From: Piscinibacter sp. HJYY11
GTDB lineage: Bacteria > Pseudomonadota > Gammaproteobacteria > Burkholderiales > Burkholderiaceae_C
DNA length: 64,000 nucleotides
Assembly: GCF_016735515.1 (NCBI RefSeq)
Contig: NZ_JAERQZ010000001.1
Span: 992,001 to 1,056,000, forward strand
Direction: 5' to 3'
Position 1 is the first letter of the stretch. Each line of letters starts with the position of its first letter. The notes beneath the pieces are model-generated. The model worked only from the letters and a program-made list of their open reading frames with translations, ran no database searches and had not been told where the DNA came from. Shown here in pieces: positions 9,347-17,979 of the stretch. A program made the position numbers and the translations under genes.

Positions 9347-9811
9347 TCAGAGCCGGGCTTGCGGCTGGGCGTCTTCGGCGGCGGGCCAGTCGCGGATGTA
9401 GGCCTTGAGCATGCGGTTCTCGAAGTCCTGGCTGTCGACCACGGCCTTGGCCACGTCGTAGAAGGAGATCACGCCCATGAGGGTGCGCTGGCTCACCACC
9501 GGCATGTAGCGCGCATGGCGCTCGAGCATCATGCGGCGCACTTCGTCGATCTCGGTCTCGGGGGTGCAGGTGAGCGGGTGGTCGTCCATCACGCCGCGCA
9601 CGGTGCTGTTGCCCACCGAGCCGCCGTTGCCCACGACGGCGAGGATCACTTCGCGGAAGGTCAGCATGCCGACCAGGTCGCCGTGGTCCATCACGACGAG
9701 GGAGCCGATGTCGAATTCGGCCATGGTCTTGGCGGCATCGCCCAGAGGCTGGTCGGGCGAAACCGTGTACAGGGTGCCGCCCTTGACACGCAGGATGTCC
9801 GAGACTTTCAT
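9347..9811 (-). CDS. CBS-domain protein
   Basis: A 154-residue cytoplasmic protein made of two CBS motifs (roughly residues 5-60 and 75-135), the pair that forms one Bateman adenosyl-ligand-binding module. Typical strings are GSLVVMDHGDLVGMLTFRE and RHARYMPVVS. I chose the ATG at 9811 (MKVSDIL) because GGGAGA lies seven bases upstream; the longer frame to 9901 has no such support. Stand-alone CBS pairs sense AMP, ATP or NADH and can regulate partner enzymes or channels; no partner is evident here. Confidence 0.85.
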   Translation of the reverse strand: MKVSDILRVKGGTLYTVSPDQPLGDAAKTMAEFDIGSLVVMDHGDLVGMLTFREVILAVVGNGGSVGNSTVRGVMDDHPLTCTPETEIDEVRRMMLERHARYMPVVSQRTLMGVISFYDVAKAVVDSQDFENRMLKAYIRDWPAAEDAQPQARL

Positions 9812-9916
9812 GGGTATCTCCCGTGGCAGGTGTCGGGCCAATATAGCCCACAATCCCGCGACGCAACACCCCTGCCCCCTAGACAGATCCCCTCGCATCA
9901 ACTACGGGGAGACCCC

Positions 9917-11230
9917 ATGCCCGGACCCTCCGACCCTGGCTTCGACACCCTCTCGCTGCATGCGGGCAGCGCGCCCGACCCGACCACAGGCGCACGCGCG
10001 CTGCCCATCTACCTGAGCACGAGCTTCGTGTTCGAGAGCAGCGATCACGCCGCTGCGCTCTTCAACATGGAGCGCTCGGGGCATGTCTACAGCCGCATCT
10101 CCAACCCGACGACCGCCGTCTTCGAAGAGCGTGTGGCCGCGCTCGAAGGCGGCGTGGGTGCGATCGCCACCGCGAGCGGACAGGCCGCGCTGCATCTCGC
10201 GATCGCGACGCTCGCCGGGGCGGGCTCGCACATCGTGTCGAGCAGCGCGCTCTACGGCGGCTCGCACAACCTGCTGCACTACACCCTCGCTCGATTCGGC
10301 ATCGAGACGACCTTCGTCAAGCCCGGCGACCTCGACGGCTGGCGCGCCGCGATCCGGCCCAACACCAGGCTGCTCTTCGGCGAGACGCTCGGCAACCCCG
10401 GCCTCGACGTGCTCGACATTCCGAGCGTGAGCGACATCGCACACGAGCGCGGGCTGCCGCTGCTGGTCGACTCCACCCTCACCTCGCCCTACCTCATCAA
10501 GCCCTTCGACCATGGGGCCGACCTGCTCTACCACTCGGCCACCAAGTTCCTGAGCGGACACGGCACGGTGGTGGGGGGCGTGCTGGTGGACAGCGGGCGC
10601 TTCGACTGGGCGGCTGCATTCGCGAAACACGGCCATTTCTCCGAGCTCGCGGCGCCCTATGCCGGCTTCCACAACATGGTCTTCGCCGACGAGAGCACGG
10701 TCGGTGCCTTCTTGCTGCGCGCGCGTCGCGAGGGCCTGCGCGACTTCGGCGCCTGCATGAGCCCGCACACGGCGTGGCTGATCCTGCAAGGCATCGAGAC
10801 GCTGTCGCTGCGCATGGAGCGGCACGTCGCCAACGCGCGCAAGGTGGTGGCCCATCTTGCGGCGCACCCGATGGTCGCGCGCGTGGGCTACCCCGAGCTG
10901 CCCGACCACCCCGACCACGCGCTCGCGACGAAGCTGCTGCCACGCGGCTGCGGCTCGGTGTTCAGCTTCGACCTCAAGGGGAATCGCGCGCAGGGCAAGG
11001 CCTTCATCGAGGCGCTGAAGGTGTTCTCGCACCTGGCCAACGTGGGCGACTGCCGCTCGCTCGTCATCCATCCGGCATCGACCACCCACTTCCGCATGGA
11101 CGACGCGGCGCTGGCGCAGGCGGGCATCACGCAGGGCACGATCCGCCTGTCGATCGGGCTGGAAGATGCCGACGATCTGATCGACGACCTCTCGCGCGCA
11201 CTCAAGGCCGCGCAGAAGGCGGGCGCATGA
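9917..11230 (+). CDS. metY: O-acetylhomoserine/O-succinylhomoserine sulfhydrylase (MetY type)
   Basis: A 437-residue PLP enzyme of the Cys/Met metabolism family, which makes homocysteine from an O-acylhomoserine and sulfide. Signs are SLHAGSAPDP and LPIYLSTSFVF near the start, SGQAALH, the LYGGSHNLL segment, and the PLP lysine Lys210 in YHSATKF. The length and the inserted region after the lysine favour MetY over the shorter MetZ/MetB types, though the acyl specificity cannot be read. The start is the ATG after GGGGAGA; a far longer frame beginning at 9038 is antisense to aroC and false. The stop overlaps the start of the hydrolase gene, so the two are coupled. Confidence 0.9.
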   Translation: MPGPSDPGFDTLSLHAGSAPDPTTGARALPIYLSTSFVFESSDHAAALFNMERSGHVYSRISNPTTAVFEERVAALEGGVGAIATASGQAALHLAIATLAGAGSHIVSSSALYGGSHNLLHYTLARFGIETTFVKPGDLDGWRAAIRPNTRLLFGETLGNPGLDVLDIPSVSDIAHERGLPLLVDSTLTSPYLIKPFDHGADLLYHSATKFLSGHGTVVGGVLVDSGRFDWAAAFAKHGHFSELAAPYAGFHNMVFADESTVGAFLLRARREGLRDFGACMSPHTAWLILQGIETLSLRMERHVANARKVVAHLAAHPMVARVGYPELPDHPDHALATKLLPRGCGSVFSFDLKGNRAQGKAFIEALKVFSHLANVGDCRSLVIHPASTTHFRMDDAALAQAGITQGTIRLSIGLEDADDLIDDLSRALKAAQKAGA

Positions 11231-12045
11231 AGCTCAGCGTGCAAGGCCGTGACGCGTTTGCGTACACCGGTGGCAAGCCCTTCGATGGCAAGCTCCCGGT
11301 GATCGTCTTCATCCACGGCGCGATGCACGACCACAGTGTGTGGGGCCTGCAGACGCGCTCGCTGGCACACCACGGCCACGCGGTGCTGGCGGTCGACCTG
11401 CCCGGGCACGGTCGAAGCGAGGGGCCGGCGCCGGCGACCGTGGAAGCCGCGGCGCAATGGATCGTCGACCTGCTGCAGGCGGCCGGCGTGGAGCGCGCGG
11501 CGTTCGTCGGCCACAGCATGGGCTCGCTGATCGCACTCGAAGCCGCGGCGCGCCTGGGCGAAGGTGCGACGCACCTGGTGATGGTGGGCACGGCATTCCC
11601 GATGAAGGTGTCGCCGGCGCTGATCTCGACCGCCGCAGAGGCGCCCCTCAAAGCCATCGAGATGGTCAACGCCTTCTCGCATTCGACCCTGGCCGCCAAG
11701 CCCTCGGCCCCTGCCCCCGGCTTCTGGCTGCAGGGTGGCAACCGCGCGCTGATGCGCCGCTTGCAAGCGGCCTATGCCGCACAGGGCCACGGCAACCTCT
11801 TCCACCAGGACTTCCTGGCCTGCGACGGCTATGCGCGTGGGCTGGAGGCGGCGGCCAAGGTGCGTTGCCCGGTGACACTCGTGCTGGGCACGGCTGACCA
11901 GATGACGCCACCGAAGGCGGCCGACGCGCTGGCCTCTGCCCTCGAGGCCGACAAGGTCTTGCTGCCCGCAGGACATTCCCTGATGGGAGAAGCCCCCGAT
12001 GGGGTGTTGAATGCCATCAGATCATTCCTCAGCCGTACACCATGA
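11227..12045 (+). CDS. Alpha/beta-fold hydrolase
   Basis: A 272-residue soluble hydrolase. The oxyanion motif IHGAMHDHSVW is at about residues 29-39, the nucleophile Ser97 sits in GHSMGS, and the likely acid and base lie in LGTADQMTPP and PAGHSLM. The start codon overlaps the metY stop and its own stop overlaps the next gene, making a three-gene coupled set. The association with metY hints at thioester, ester or lactone hydrolysis linked to sulfur metabolism, but the substrate is not known. Confidence 0.85.
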   Translation: MKLSVQGRDAFAYTGGKPFDGKLPVIVFIHGAMHDHSVWGLQTRSLAHHGHAVLAVDLPGHGRSEGPAPATVEAAAQWIVDLLQAAGVERAAFVGHSMGSLIALEAAARLGEGATHLVMVGTAFPMKVSPALISTAAEAPLKAIEMVNAFSHSTLAAKPSAPAPGFWLQGGNRALMRRLQAAYAAQGHGNLFHQDFLACDGYARGLEAAAKVRCPVTLVLGTADQMTPPKAADALASALEADKVLLPAGHSLMGEAPDGVLNAIRSFLSRTP

Positions 12046-12377
12046 CCACCGTCACTGGCGGGACTACCCCTGACCCGAAGTCGCTCAAGAGCTTCGACGA
12101 GTTCTACCCGTTCTACCTGAGCGAGCACAGCAACCGCACCTGCCGGCGGCTGCACTTCGTGGGCTCCACGCTGGCCCTGCTCTGCCTGGCCGCGGCGATC
12201 GTGACGACAGCGCCCGCATTCATCTTGCTGGGGCTCGTCTTCGGCTACGGCTTCGCGTGGATCGGGCACTTCGGCTTCGAGAAGAACAAGCCGGCCTCGT
12301 TCAAGCGCCCGCTCTACAGCTTCATGGGCGACTGGGTCATGTACAAGGACATCTGGACCGGCCGCATCCCGCTTTGA
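12042..12377 (+). CDS. DUF962/Mpo1-like membrane protein
   Basis: A small 111-residue membrane protein. After a soluble start with FDEFYPFYLSEHSNRTCRR and the histidine-containing HFVGST, two helices follow (about residues 44-75), then GHFGFEKNKPASFKRPLYS, which is the DUF962 hallmark. Yeast Mpo1 of this family acts on 2-hydroxy fatty acids with iron bound by histidines; whether the bacterial form does is unknown. Its start overlaps the stop of the hydrolase gene. Confidence 0.82.
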   Translation: MTTVTGGTTPDPKSLKSFDEFYPFYLSEHSNRTCRRLHFVGSTLALLCLAAAIVTTAPAFILLGLVFGYGFAWIGHFGFEKNKPASFKRPLYSFMGDWVMYKDIWTGRIPL

Positions 12378-12388
12378 GGCGAGACCGC

Positions 12389-13636
12389 TCAGGCCTGGAG
12401 CACGTCCTTCAGCTTGAGCTCTGAAAAGCGCGCGTGCTCCCAGAAGGCCCGCACGGCGGGCGCCGGGTCGAGCAGCACCTGCTCCAGCAGCGGCTTCGCC
12501 GGCGTGGTCTCGGGGTCGCACAGCAGCACGTAACGTGAGCTGCCGGCTTCGTCGAGCCGGCCCACCCAGTCGATGGCGACGAGCGTGTCGAGCAAGGGCT
12601 CGATCTGCAGCGGATCGGTGCGCAGGGTGGCCGACAGTTGCGCCGCGCTCATGCCGTGGGTGTTGAGCTTGCGGGCCAGCATGAGCTCCTGCAGCATGCC
12701 CACCGCCAGCAGGAAGCGGAAGCCCGGCACAGACGGGCGGCGCACCACCCGCATCTGCAGGCTCGGCGCATAGGCCGCGATCACGGCCCCCAGCAGCACG
12801 ATCACCCAGGCGAGGTAGATCCAGATCAGCAGGATGGGCACGGTGGCGAAGGCGCCATACATCGTGCGGTAGGTCGGCACGCTCGCGAGATAGAGCCCCA
12901 GGCCTCGCTTTGCCAGCTCGAAGGCGGCCGCCACGAAAAGGCCGCCGGCGAGCGCATGGCGCCACTGCACGTGCGTGTTGGGGATGTAGTGGAAGAGGCT
13001 CGCCATGCCGCCGGCCAGCAGCCCGAACTGCAAGGTGTTGAGCACCACGGTGACGACGCCGGGCACGTCGCTCACCAGGCCCTTGCTGGCCGAGATGAAG
13101 TACGACGTGATGGAGAGGCTCACACCCAGCGCGAGTGGCCCGAGCGTCACGGCCGCCCAGTAGACCAGCACGCGCTGCGTCATCGGGCGCGACTTGCGCA
13201 CGCGCCAGATCGCATTGAGCGTGCGGTCGATCGTGAGCATCAGTGCGAGCGCCGTGAGGACCAGCACGATCAGGCCGAAGGTGCCGAGGCGATTGGCCTG
13301 GCTTGCGAACTGCGTCAGCGCGCCCAGCACCGGGCGGGCGATGCTGTCGGGCACCAGGGCCTGCAGGAAATACTTCTGCAGCGAGACCTGGAACTTGGCG
13401 AACATCGGAAACGCGGTGAAGAGCGCCAGCATCACCGTCACCAGCGGCACGAGCGAGATCAGCGTCGTGAAGGTCAGGCTGCCGGCGGTCAGGCCCAGTC
13501 GGTCTTCGCGGAATCGCTGGCGCAGGGTGCGCAGCGTCTCCAGCCACGGCCAGTTCTGCAAGGTCTCGAGCAACTCGCTCACACGTGCGCGCCAGCTGAG
13601 CTTGAAGACGGTCGGGACATTCATTTGCGGCATCAT
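12389..13636 (-). CDS. YihY/BrkB-family inner membrane protein
   Basis: A 415-residue membrane protein of the YihY (UPF0761) family, misnamed ribonuclease BN in older annotations. About six hydrophobic helices occupy the first 300 residues, with the family signature LTAGSLTFTTLISLVPLVTV near residue 50. The C-terminal 110 residues look like a soluble winged-helix-like extension. Start sites at 13636, 13633 and 13624 are possible; I use 13636 because GAGG lies about 12 bases upstream. It converges on the DUF962 gene with 11 bases between stops. Its function is not established. Confidence 0.85.
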   Translation of the reverse strand: MMPQMNVPTVFKLSWRARVSELLETLQNWPWLETLRTLRQRFREDRLGLTAGSLTFTTLISLVPLVTVMLALFTAFPMFAKFQVSLQKYFLQALVPDSIARPVLGALTQFASQANRLGTFGLIVLVLTALALMLTIDRTLNAIWRVRKSRPMTQRVLVYWAAVTLGPLALGVSLSITSYFISASKGLVSDVPGVVTVVLNTLQFGLLAGGMASLFHYIPNTHVQWRHALAGGLFVAAAFELAKRGLGLYLASVPTYRTMYGAFATVPILLIWIYLAWVIVLLGAVIAAYAPSLQMRVVRRPSVPGFRFLLAVGMLQELMLARKLNTHGMSAAQLSATLRTDPLQIEPLLDTLVAIDWVGRLDEAGSSRYVLLCDPETTPAKPLLEQVLLDPAPAVRAFWEHARFSELKLKDVLQA

Positions 13637-13644
13637 AGCCAGCG

Positions 13645-14073
13645 ATGACCTCTGCCATGCCCTCTACAACACCCTCCTCTGGCGCGCCGCCCGCACCGGC
13701 CGCGCCCGCCCCGATCCCGCCTTTCGTCGCCCGCACCCGCGCGCTGGCGCTCGCCAGCCTGATCGCGCTCTTCGTGCTGTGCCTTGCTTGGGAGCTGTGG
13801 CTTGCGCCCGTCGGCCGCGGCACGCTCGCGGTCAAGGCCCTGCCCTTGCTGATTCCGATTCCTGGCCTCTGGCGCAACCGCATGTACACCTACCGCTGGG
13901 TGAGCCTGATGGTGTGGCTGTATTTCACCGAGGGCGTGGTGCGTGCCACCAGCGACCGCGGCCTGAGCGCGTGGCTGGCCGGTGCCGAGGTGCTGCTGTG
14001 CCTGGCGCTCTTCACCGCGTGTGCGATGCACGTGCGCTGGCGGCTGCGCAGCGCGAAGGAGGCACAAGCATGA
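13645..14073 (+). CDS. DUF2069 membrane protein
   Basis: A 142-residue protein with an Ala/Pro-rich head and four hydrophobic helices. The region LPLLIPIPGLWRNRMYTYRW between helices 2 and 3 and WLYFTEGVVRA are typical of the DUF2069 family. The start lies 9 bases from the divergent YihY start. The stop overlaps the ATG of the flavoprotein gene, so the two are coupled. The function is unknown. Confidence 0.82.
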   Translation: MTSAMPSTTPSSGAPPAPAAPAPIPPFVARTRALALASLIALFVLCLAWELWLAPVGRGTLAVKALPLLIPIPGLWRNRMYTYRWVSLMVWLYFTEGVVRATSDRGLSAWLAGAEVLLCLALFTACAMHVRWRLRSAKEAQA

Positions 14074-15476
14074 GCACCGCGCTCGTCAACGCACTGCGCA
14101 CGGTGGTCGGCGCGGCGAACGTGATGGTCGAAGGCGACCTCTCCGCCTACGAGCTCGACTGGCGCCGCCGCTACCGCGGCAAGGCGCTCGCCGTCGTGCG
14201 GCCGGCCAACACCACCGAAGTGGCGGCCGTCGTCAAGCTGTGCGAACGCCATGGGGCCGGCCTGGTGCCGCAAGGTGGGAACACCGGGCTCGTGGGGGGC
14301 TCCGTGCCCGATGGCAGTGGCTCTCAGGTGCTGCTGAGCCTGCAGCGCATGAATAAGGTGCGCGCGATCGACGAGGCCAACCTCACGATGACAGTCGAGG
14401 CCGGCTGCATCCTGCAGGCGGTGCAGCAGGCGGCGGCCGCCCGCAACCTGCTGTTCCCGCTGAGCCTGGCGGCCGAAGGCAGCTGCACCATCGGCGGCAA
14501 CCTCGCCACCAACGCGGGCGGCACGCAGGTGCTGCGCTACGGCAATGCGCGCGAGCTGTGCCTGGGGCTCGAAGTCGTCAACGCGGGCGGCGAGGTGTGG
14601 GACGGGCTCGTCGGCCTGCGCAAGGACAACACCGGCTACGACCTGCGCGATCTCTTCATCGGCAGCGAAGGCACGCTGGGCATCATCACCGCCGCCACGC
14701 TGAAGCTCTACCCGCAGCCGGCCGCGCGCACCACGGCGCTCGCCTCGCTGGACTCGCTGCCCAACGCCGTCGCGCTGCTGCAGATGGCGCAGGCGCGCCT
14801 GGGTGCCGGGCTCACCGGCTTCGAGGTGATGAACCGCTTTTCGCTGTCGCTGGTGCGCAAGCATTTCCCGCAGCTGCGCCAGCCCTTGCCCGAGGCCGAG
14901 TGGACGGTGCTGCTGGAGCAGTCGGACACCGAAAGCGAGGCCCACGCCCGCGCCCTCTTCGAGGGCCTGCTCGAAAGCGCGATGGAGACCGGCCTCATCA
15001 CGGACGCGGCGGTGGCTGAATCCATCGAGCAATCGCGCTCGATGTGGCACCTGCGCGAATCGATCCCGCTCGCCCAGCCCGAGGAAGGGCCGAACATCAA
15101 GCACGACATCTCGCTGCCGGTCTCCAGCATCCCCAAGTTCGTGGCGAAGACCGATGCGGCCCTGCAAGCCGCCCACCCCGGCACGCGTTCGGTCAACTTC
15201 GGCCACCTGGGCGACGGCAACCTGCACTACAACCTGCAGGCGCCGCTGGGCGTGGACGGCTCGGAGTTCCTGCGCCTGCACGAGCCCTCGGTCAACACCA
15301 TCGTCTACGACGCCGTCACCGCCTATGGCGGCTCGATCTCGGCCGAGCACGGCGTGGGGGCACTCAAGCGCGACGAGCTGACGCACCGCAAGTCGCCGGT
15401 GGCCTTGCAGATGATGCGGGCCATCAAGCGCGCGCTCGATCCGCAAGGCTTGATGAACCCGGGCCGGGTGCTCTGA
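14070..15476 (+). CDS. FAD-binding oxidoreductase, GlcD/D-2-hydroxyacid dehydrogenase type
   Basis: A 468-residue flavoenzyme of the VAO/PCMH fold. The FAD site shows VRPANTTEVAAVVKLCERHG and PQGGNTGLVGGSVPD, then GGNLATNAGG and FIGSEGTLGIIT. The C-terminal catalytic cap has the metal or substrate histidines of GHLGDGNLHYN and SAEHGVGALKRDEL. This pattern fits D-2-hydroxyglutarate or D-lactate dehydrogenases that pass electrons to an electron carrier. The start is the ATG after AAGGAGG, overlapping the DUF2069 stop. A false longer frame extends to 13194. The substrate is not certain. Confidence 0.9.
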   Translation: MSTALVNALRTVVGAANVMVEGDLSAYELDWRRRYRGKALAVVRPANTTEVAAVVKLCERHGAGLVPQGGNTGLVGGSVPDGSGSQVLLSLQRMNKVRAIDEANLTMTVEAGCILQAVQQAAAARNLLFPLSLAAEGSCTIGGNLATNAGGTQVLRYGNARELCLGLEVVNAGGEVWDGLVGLRKDNTGYDLRDLFIGSEGTLGIITAATLKLYPQPAARTTALASLDSLPNAVALLQMAQARLGAGLTGFEVMNRFSLSLVRKHFPQLRQPLPEAEWTVLLEQSDTESEAHARALFEGLLESAMETGLITDAAVAESIEQSRSMWHLRESIPLAQPEEGPNIKHDISLPVSSIPKFVAKTDAALQAAHPGTRSVNFGHLGDGNLHYNLQAPLGVDGSEFLRLHEPSVNTIVYDAVTAYGGSISAEHGVGALKRDELTHRKSPVALQMMRAIKRALDPQGLMNPGRVL

Positions 15477-15483
15477 GCAAAGC

Positions 15484-16386
15484 TCAGCGCGCCGCTTCCT
15501 CCATCAGCCAGGCGCTGAAGTCGCTCACCTCCGACTTGTCGGCGGAGTTCGCCGAACGCAGCAGGTGGTAGCCCATCGGTGACGCCACACTCTGGCTGAA
15601 CGGGGTGACCAGCTTGCGCTCGCGCACCAGCTGCTCGACCAGCGGCAGGCGGCCGAGCGCAACGCCCTGACCGCGCAGCGCGGCGCTCACCATCTGGTCG
15701 TAGTCAGAGAAATACAGCGCGGCGGCGGGCTTGATGTCCAGCTGCATCGCCCGCAGCCACATCGACCAGTCGTAGAGCGGCGCGCTGTGCGACTGCTCGG
15801 TGTAGAGCAAGGTGTGGTGGCGCAGGTCCTCGGGCTTCTTGAGCGGCTTGCCCGGCGTGCGACGCAGGGCCGGGCTGCACACCGGCGTCATCACCTCGCC
15901 GAAGAGCTTCACCGCCTGCGGGCCTGCGGCGGCGCTCGCGCAATAGCGGATGGCGATGTCGACACCCTCGCGTTCCAGCTTGACGAGGGTGAAGCTCGCG
16001 GAGATGCGCACGTCCACCCCGGGGTGGCGCGCGGTGAACGAGGACAGGCGCGGGATCAGCCACAAGCCTGCAAAGCCCGGCGTGGTGGTGACGACCACCG
16101 TCTTCTGGCGCTCGATCTGGCGCAGTTGCTCGGTGGCGCCTTGCAGTTGCATCAGCACGGCACTCGCGGTGCGCGCAAACAGCTCGCCCGATTCAGTGAG
16201 CCGCAGGGCACGGTGCATGCGCTGGAAGAGCGGCACGCCAAGGCTGTCTTCGAGCGCCGCGATCTGCCGGCTGACGGCCGATTGCGTCAGCGCGAGTTCA
16301 TCGGCCGCCCGGGTGAAGCTCAGATGGCGGGCTGCGGCCTCGAAGGCTTCGAGCAGGTCGAGTGGGGGCAGCTTGTAGCGTCGCAT
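15484..16386 (-). CDS. LysR-family transcriptional regulator, GcvA-like
   Basis: A 300-residue LysR regulator. The winged helix occupies residues 1-65 (LDLLEAFEAAARHLSFTRAA, then LTQSAVSRQIAALEDSLG); the remainder is the effector domain, with the PGFAGLWLIPRLSSF linker typical of GcvA-type members. I chose the ATG at 16386 with GAGGTG upstream; an eleven-codon longer form is possible. It is divergent from a DUF2917 gene, a frequent LysR arrangement, with a perfect palindrome at 16427-16440 between them. Effector and regulon are unknown. Confidence 0.9.
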   Translation of the reverse strand: MRRYKLPPLDLLEAFEAAARHLSFTRAADELALTQSAVSRQIAALEDSLGVPLFQRMHRALRLTESGELFARTASAVLMQLQGATEQLRQIERQKTVVVTTTPGFAGLWLIPRLSSFTARHPGVDVRISASFTLVKLEREGVDIAIRYCASAAAGPQAVKLFGEVMTPVCSPALRRTPGKPLKKPEDLRHHTLLYTEQSHSAPLYDWSMWLRAMQLDIKPAAALYFSDYDQMVSAALRGQGVALGRLPLVEQLVRERKLVTPFSQSVASPMGYHLLRSANSADKSEVSDFSAWLMEEAAR

Positions 16387-16426
16387 GGAGAACACCTCGC
16401 ATTCCAATTTCGCATGCAAAGGATGC

Positions 16427-16440
16427 CAAACGATCGTTTG
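16427..16440. promoter_or_regulatory. Perfect 14-bp palindrome between divergent LysR and DUF2917 genes
   Basis: CAAACGATCGTTTG is a perfect palindrome about 40 bp upstream of the LysR start and 100 bp upstream of the DUF2917 start. It is the only strong dyad in the 153-bp gap, so it is the likely binding site of the LysR protein or of another dimeric regulator. Confidence 0.6.
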
Positions 16441-16539
16441 TCATGCGCGCCATCGCTGCAGACACTAGGTACAAGCCCGCAGTCACCGGCCGCTCACATG
16501 ACCGGATGGCATGCAGGCCCCCAACCGAAGGAGCTCACC

Positions 16540-16845
16540 ATGCAAGTCGCCATCACCCCCGTCACCCGGCTGCAGCGCCGCCAGACTTTCCAACTGCGTG
16601 CCCGCCGCGGCGAGCGCATCGAGTGCCAAAGCGGGGAACTGTGGATCACGCAGGACGGCGACCCGCGCGACATCGTGCTCGGCCCTAGGGAATGCTTCAC
16701 GCTGGACCGCGCGGGCACTGCCGTCGTGTCGGCGCTGAAGGACGCGGCCTTCGTCTACCGCCGGTCGGCCAGCATGGTGCTGAGCCCGAGGCCCGCGGCA
16801 TCCGAGGCCGCCCTGCCCGTGCGGGACTGCGCCGCAGCCTACTGA
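16540..16845 (+). CDS. DUF2917-domain protein
   Basis: A 101-residue protein. The central part, FQLRARRGERIECQSGELWI, then TQDGDPRDIVLGPRECF, matches the short beta-rich, cupin-like DUF2917 family. A Shine-Dalgarno GAAGGAG lies just upstream. It is divergent from the LysR gene, and its last 7 bases overlap the end of the DUF1178 gene on the other strand. The function is not known; LysR control is inferred. Confidence 0.78.
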   Translation: MQVAITPVTRLQRRQTFQLRARRGERIECQSGELWITQDGDPRDIVLGPRECFTLDRAGTAVVSALKDAAFVYRRSASMVLSPRPAASEAALPVRDCAAAY

Positions 16846-17288
16846 AGCTTGCCCTTGGCCGCCGCCGGGATCGGCAAGGCCATGACTTCGATGCCTTCTT
16901 CCTGCAAGGCCTGGGCGTCTTCAGCCGAGGCCTTGCCGCGGATGGCACGCTCTTCCGTTTCGCCGTAGTGAATGCGGCGAGCCTCTTCGGCAAACTTGTC
17001 GCCCACGTCGACGGTCGTCGACATCACGTGCTGGACCGCACGCAACCAGAGCGACTGCAAGGTCATGGACTGGTCCTGCTGAGGTGAAGCGGGCGCAGCT
17101 GGGGGCGCCGGCTCACGCGCGCCAGAGACATTCAGCCGCGGCGCCGAAGGCAGCTTGACCACCGCCTTGTCGCCGCACATCGGGCATTCGATCAGCCCCC
17201 GCTCGTTCTGGGACTGGTAGTCGTCTTCGGACGCAAACCAGCCTTCAAAGGCATGGTGGTGGGCGCAGCGCAGGTTCAGGACCTTCAT
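16839..17288 (-). CDS. DUF1178-family protein
   Basis: A 149-residue protein with a zinc-ribbon-like head: MKVLNLRCAHHH and the CPMCGDKAVVKLPSAP segment contain four Cys/His candidates. The C-terminal part reads RIHYGETEERAIRGKAS, the usual DUF1178 ending before EDAQALQEEGI. I chose the ATG at 17288; a GTG three codons upstream is possible. It follows the NUDIX gene with a 31-bp gap on the same strand, an order I recall downstream of nuoN in related genomes. Confidence 0.85.
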   Translation of the reverse strand: MKVLNLRCAHHHAFEGWFASEDDYQSQNERGLIECPMCGDKAVVKLPSAPRLNVSGAREPAPPAAPASPQQDQSMTLQSLWLRAVQHVMSTTVDVGDKFAEEARRIHYGETEERAIRGKASAEDAQALQEEGIEVMALPIPAAAKGKLQ

Positions 17289-17319
17289 GATGCCCACATT
17301 ATGGGCGGGGGAATGGCGC

Positions 17320-17892
17320 TTACGCAGGCCCCCAATTCAAGGCCCAGCGGCCCGCGCGCCAGTTCTGCAGCCACAGCAGGCCGATCAAGGTCTTCGCGTC
17401 GGTCAGCTCGCCGCTGGCGGCCTGGGCCTCGAGCTCTTCGGCGGTCGCGATGCCGACGTCGAGGAACTCACCCGCGTCCAGGGAGCGCTCGCCGGCCTGC
17501 AGCCCGCGGGCGAACCAGACCTCGATGCCCTCATTGGAGTAGGCGATGGCGTTGTGCAGGATGCCCGCCCTCGCCCACTCGCGGGCGGTGTAGCCGGTCT
17601 CTTCCATCAGCTCCCGGATGGCGCACTGCAGCGGCGGCTCGCCCGGGTCGAGCTTGCCGGCGGGGAACTCGAGCATCACACGGCCCAGGGGGTAGCGGTA
17701 CTGGCGCTCCACCACCAGGCGGCCGTCGTCGAGCAGCGGCACGATCATCACCGCGCCTGGGTGGACGATGTATTCACGCGCCGCCAGCGTGCCATCGGGC
17801 AGGCGCACCTCGTCGCGTCGCACGTCGAGGAAGTGGCCGCGGTAGACCTGCTCGGAGCTGACCTGCTCCTCGGTCAGATGGCGATCGCTCAT
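17320..17892 (-). CDS. NUDIX hydrolase, probable ADP-ribose pyrophosphatase
   Basis: A 190-residue enzyme that probably cleaves ADP-ribose or another nucleoside diphosphate sugar. The Nudix box is complete: Gly79, Glu85, Arg93-Glu94, Glu97-Glu98 and Gly100, within EFPAGKLDPGEPPLQ and RELMEETGY. I chose the ATG at 17892 (MSDRHL); the longer frame reads into the repeat element. It lies 87 bp after nuoN. Confidence 0.9.
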   Translation of the reverse strand: MSDRHLTEEQVSSEQVYRGHFLDVRRDEVRLPDGTLAAREYIVHPGAVMIVPLLDDGRLVVERQYRYPLGRVMLEFPAGKLDPGEPPLQCAIRELMEETGYTAREWARAGILHNAIAYSNEGIEVWFARGLQAGERSLDAGEFLDVGIATAEELEAQAASGELTDAKTLIGLLWLQNWRAGRWALNWGPA

Positions 17893-17908
17893 GTCAGCGG
17901 CGCCCGGC

Positions 17909-17964
17909 CGCCCGAAGCCGCTGACCGCCCCCTCGGGGCAGAGCAAAGCGACGTGGGGTTTTCA
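17909..17964. repeat. Intergenic repeat element, copy 2
   Basis: Between nuoN and the NUDIX gene the sequence carries GGCCGCCC, then CCGCCCCCTCGGGGCAGAGC and GTGGGG, in the same order and spacing class as the element at 817-895. The two copies are diverged but share the GCCCCCTCGGGG core dyad. This copy takes most of the 87-bp gap. Confidence 0.5.
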
Positions 17965-17979
17965 TCTTGCCGCGTCGGC

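Noticed and set aside
9812..9916. SAM or SAH riboswitch before metY
   Set aside because: The 105-bp divergent gap is short and shows none of the conserved cores I know for these riboswitches.
13194..15476. A 760-residue extended version of the GlcD-type flavoprotein
   Set aside because: The extension crosses the YihY and DUF2069 genes out of frame; the flavoprotein starts at 14070 with AAGGAGG.
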